Position numbers and translations under genes: made by a program
Source: Corynebacterium xerosis NBRC 16721 = ATCC 373
GTDB lineage: Bacteria > Actinomycetota > Actinomycetes > Mycobacteriales > Mycobacteriaceae
Reading direction: 5' to 3'
Length of the DNA stretch: 64,000 nucleotides
Assembly (NCBI RefSeq): GCF_001552415.1
Contig: NZ_BCRD01000003.1
Coordinates: 124,001-188,000 of the forward strand
The notes under the pieces: model-generated
Databases searched by the model: none
What the model saw: the letters and a program-made list of their open reading frames with translations, nothing else
Told to the model about the DNA's origin: nothing
In this document: one piece after another, positions 63,527 through 64,000 of the stretch
How positions within the stretch are numbered: the stretch's first letter is position 1
Layout of the letters: the number at the start of each line of letters is the position of its first letter

Positions 63527-64000
63527 ATGTCCGGAAACGACGACCGCACCGCCGACAAGAACCAGAACGCGCCCCAGGAGACGGATCAGAACATGGATGA
63601 GAACACCATGGACCAGAACACGGACAAGACGGCCCCGGCCCCCGAGGATTCCCCGGCCCCCGCCCCCGAGTCCGGCCTGGGCATCAGCCTCGACGAGGTG
63701 CTGGAGGAGTCCGCCGCCGACGTCATGTCCGCCTCGGACCTCGACGGCGACGGCGAGGTCGATCAGATCGTGCTGGACCTGGACAAGGACGGTTACATCG
63801 ACACCATCGTCACGGACATCGACGGCGACGGCGAGGTGGATTCCATCCAGTTCGACACCACCGACGACGCCGTCCTGGACACGACGCTGTCCAACAAGGA
63901 AGAGGTCGACGCCTTCATGGACGGGCATGGCTCCGGCGCCCCCGATGGTTCCACCGCCCCCGATGCCGCCGCTCCCCCGGCCGCGGCACCGGCTCCGGCC
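63527..64000 (+). CDS. Asp-repeat acidic protein (partial, runs off window)
   Basis: Open from ATG 63527 (GAGAGG 9 bases upstream) to the end of the window, 158 codons with no stop. The N-terminus is Asn/Asp/Gln-rich and disordered. Residues about 62-110 hold repeated DLDGDGEVDQI, DLDKDGYIDTI and DIDGDGEVDSI units that look like calcium-binding DxDxDG loops. A Pro/Ala linker follows. It is divergent from the dynamin operon (182 bases) and may share its regulation. The family is not certain (DUF6802-like is possible). Confidence 0.75.
   Translation, partial: MSGNDDRTADKNQNAPQETDQNMDENTMDQNTDKTAPAPEDSPAPAPESGLGISLDEVLEESAADVMSASDLDGDGEVDQIVLDLDKDGYIDTIVTDIDGDGEVDSIQFDTTDDAVLDTTLSNKEEVDAFMDGHGSGAPDGSTAPDAAAPPAAAPAPA

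Overview
The window looks like a chromosomal segment of a high-GC member of the Mycobacteriales, most probably a Corynebacterium (inferred from gene content and order; no rRNA is present to confirm it). Supporting points are the block tilS-hpt-ftsH-folE-folP-folB-folK-DUF3180-DUF6779-DUF2520-panC-panD, which parallels the M. tuberculosis Rv3602c-Rv3610c region, a def gene followed by a CG3035-type N-acetylglutamate synthase, a single GroEL without GroES under CIRCE control, IniA/IniC-like dynamins, and many promoters placed so that the mRNA would be leaderless. The presence of nrdD/nrdG and of two acyl-CoA dehydrogenases suggests a facultatively anaerobic species able to oxidise fatty acids. 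No tRNA, rRNA, CRISPR array, insertion sequence, prophage or replication origin was seen.

Layout. 1-4443: tail of an acyl-CoA ligase, an excalibur lipoprotein, and nrdD-nrdG. 4679-9238 (minus): a FadE24/FadE23-like pair and lysS. 9316-13187 (minus): five genes chained by 4-base stop/start overlaps (DUF4178, DUF2617, DUF4247, DUF350, membrane-anchored SpeE-like enzyme), a membrane/polyamine-type operon of unknown role. 13363-17794 (minus): PfkB sugar kinase, Tat-exported PhoX phosphatase, and a DUF2975 membrane protein with a small XRE regulator. 18244-29814 (minus): the folate/pantothenate/FtsH/Hpt/TilS block. 29840-32695 (minus): amidase and D,D-carboxypeptidase, with ppa divergent. 33826-39396 (plus): AhpD-like protein, rhodanese, and a MarR regulator overlapping a 1327-residue Pls-type (epsilon-poly-lysine synthetase-like) non-ribosomal peptide synthetase. 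39498-42471 (minus): ppk2 and groEL. 42710-51748 (plus): M20 peptidase, an orphan LeuA regulatory domain behind a leaderless upstream peptide, and a complete Mrp Na+/H+ antiporter operon with MrpA and MrpB fused. 51974-55064 (minus): glutamate-cysteine ligase-like enzyme, lipoprotein, LytR_C protein, DUF3263. 55123-57921 (plus): def, N-acetylglutamate synthase, an Asp-rich protein and an ECF sigma factor. 57978-63344 (minus): two dynamin-like GTPases and a membrane-anchored Hsp70-like protein, with a divergent Asp-repeat protein running off the end.

The strongest unexplained signal is not a gene. An 11-base word, GCTTKACGACG and close variants, occurs 26 times in 64 kb in both orientations, far above rough composition expectation. 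In coding DNA it appears as Leu-Asp-Asp or Val-Val-Lys using the uncommon CTT codon. Between genes it mostly abuts GC-rich 3'-end hairpins, and five intergenic copies share the 14-mer TTCGCTTTACGACG. This resembles the architecture of DNA uptake sequences or another genome-wide recognition word. The intergenic regions also hold several unusually long near-perfect palindromes and a dispersed/tandem GACGAGATC palindromic repeat family.
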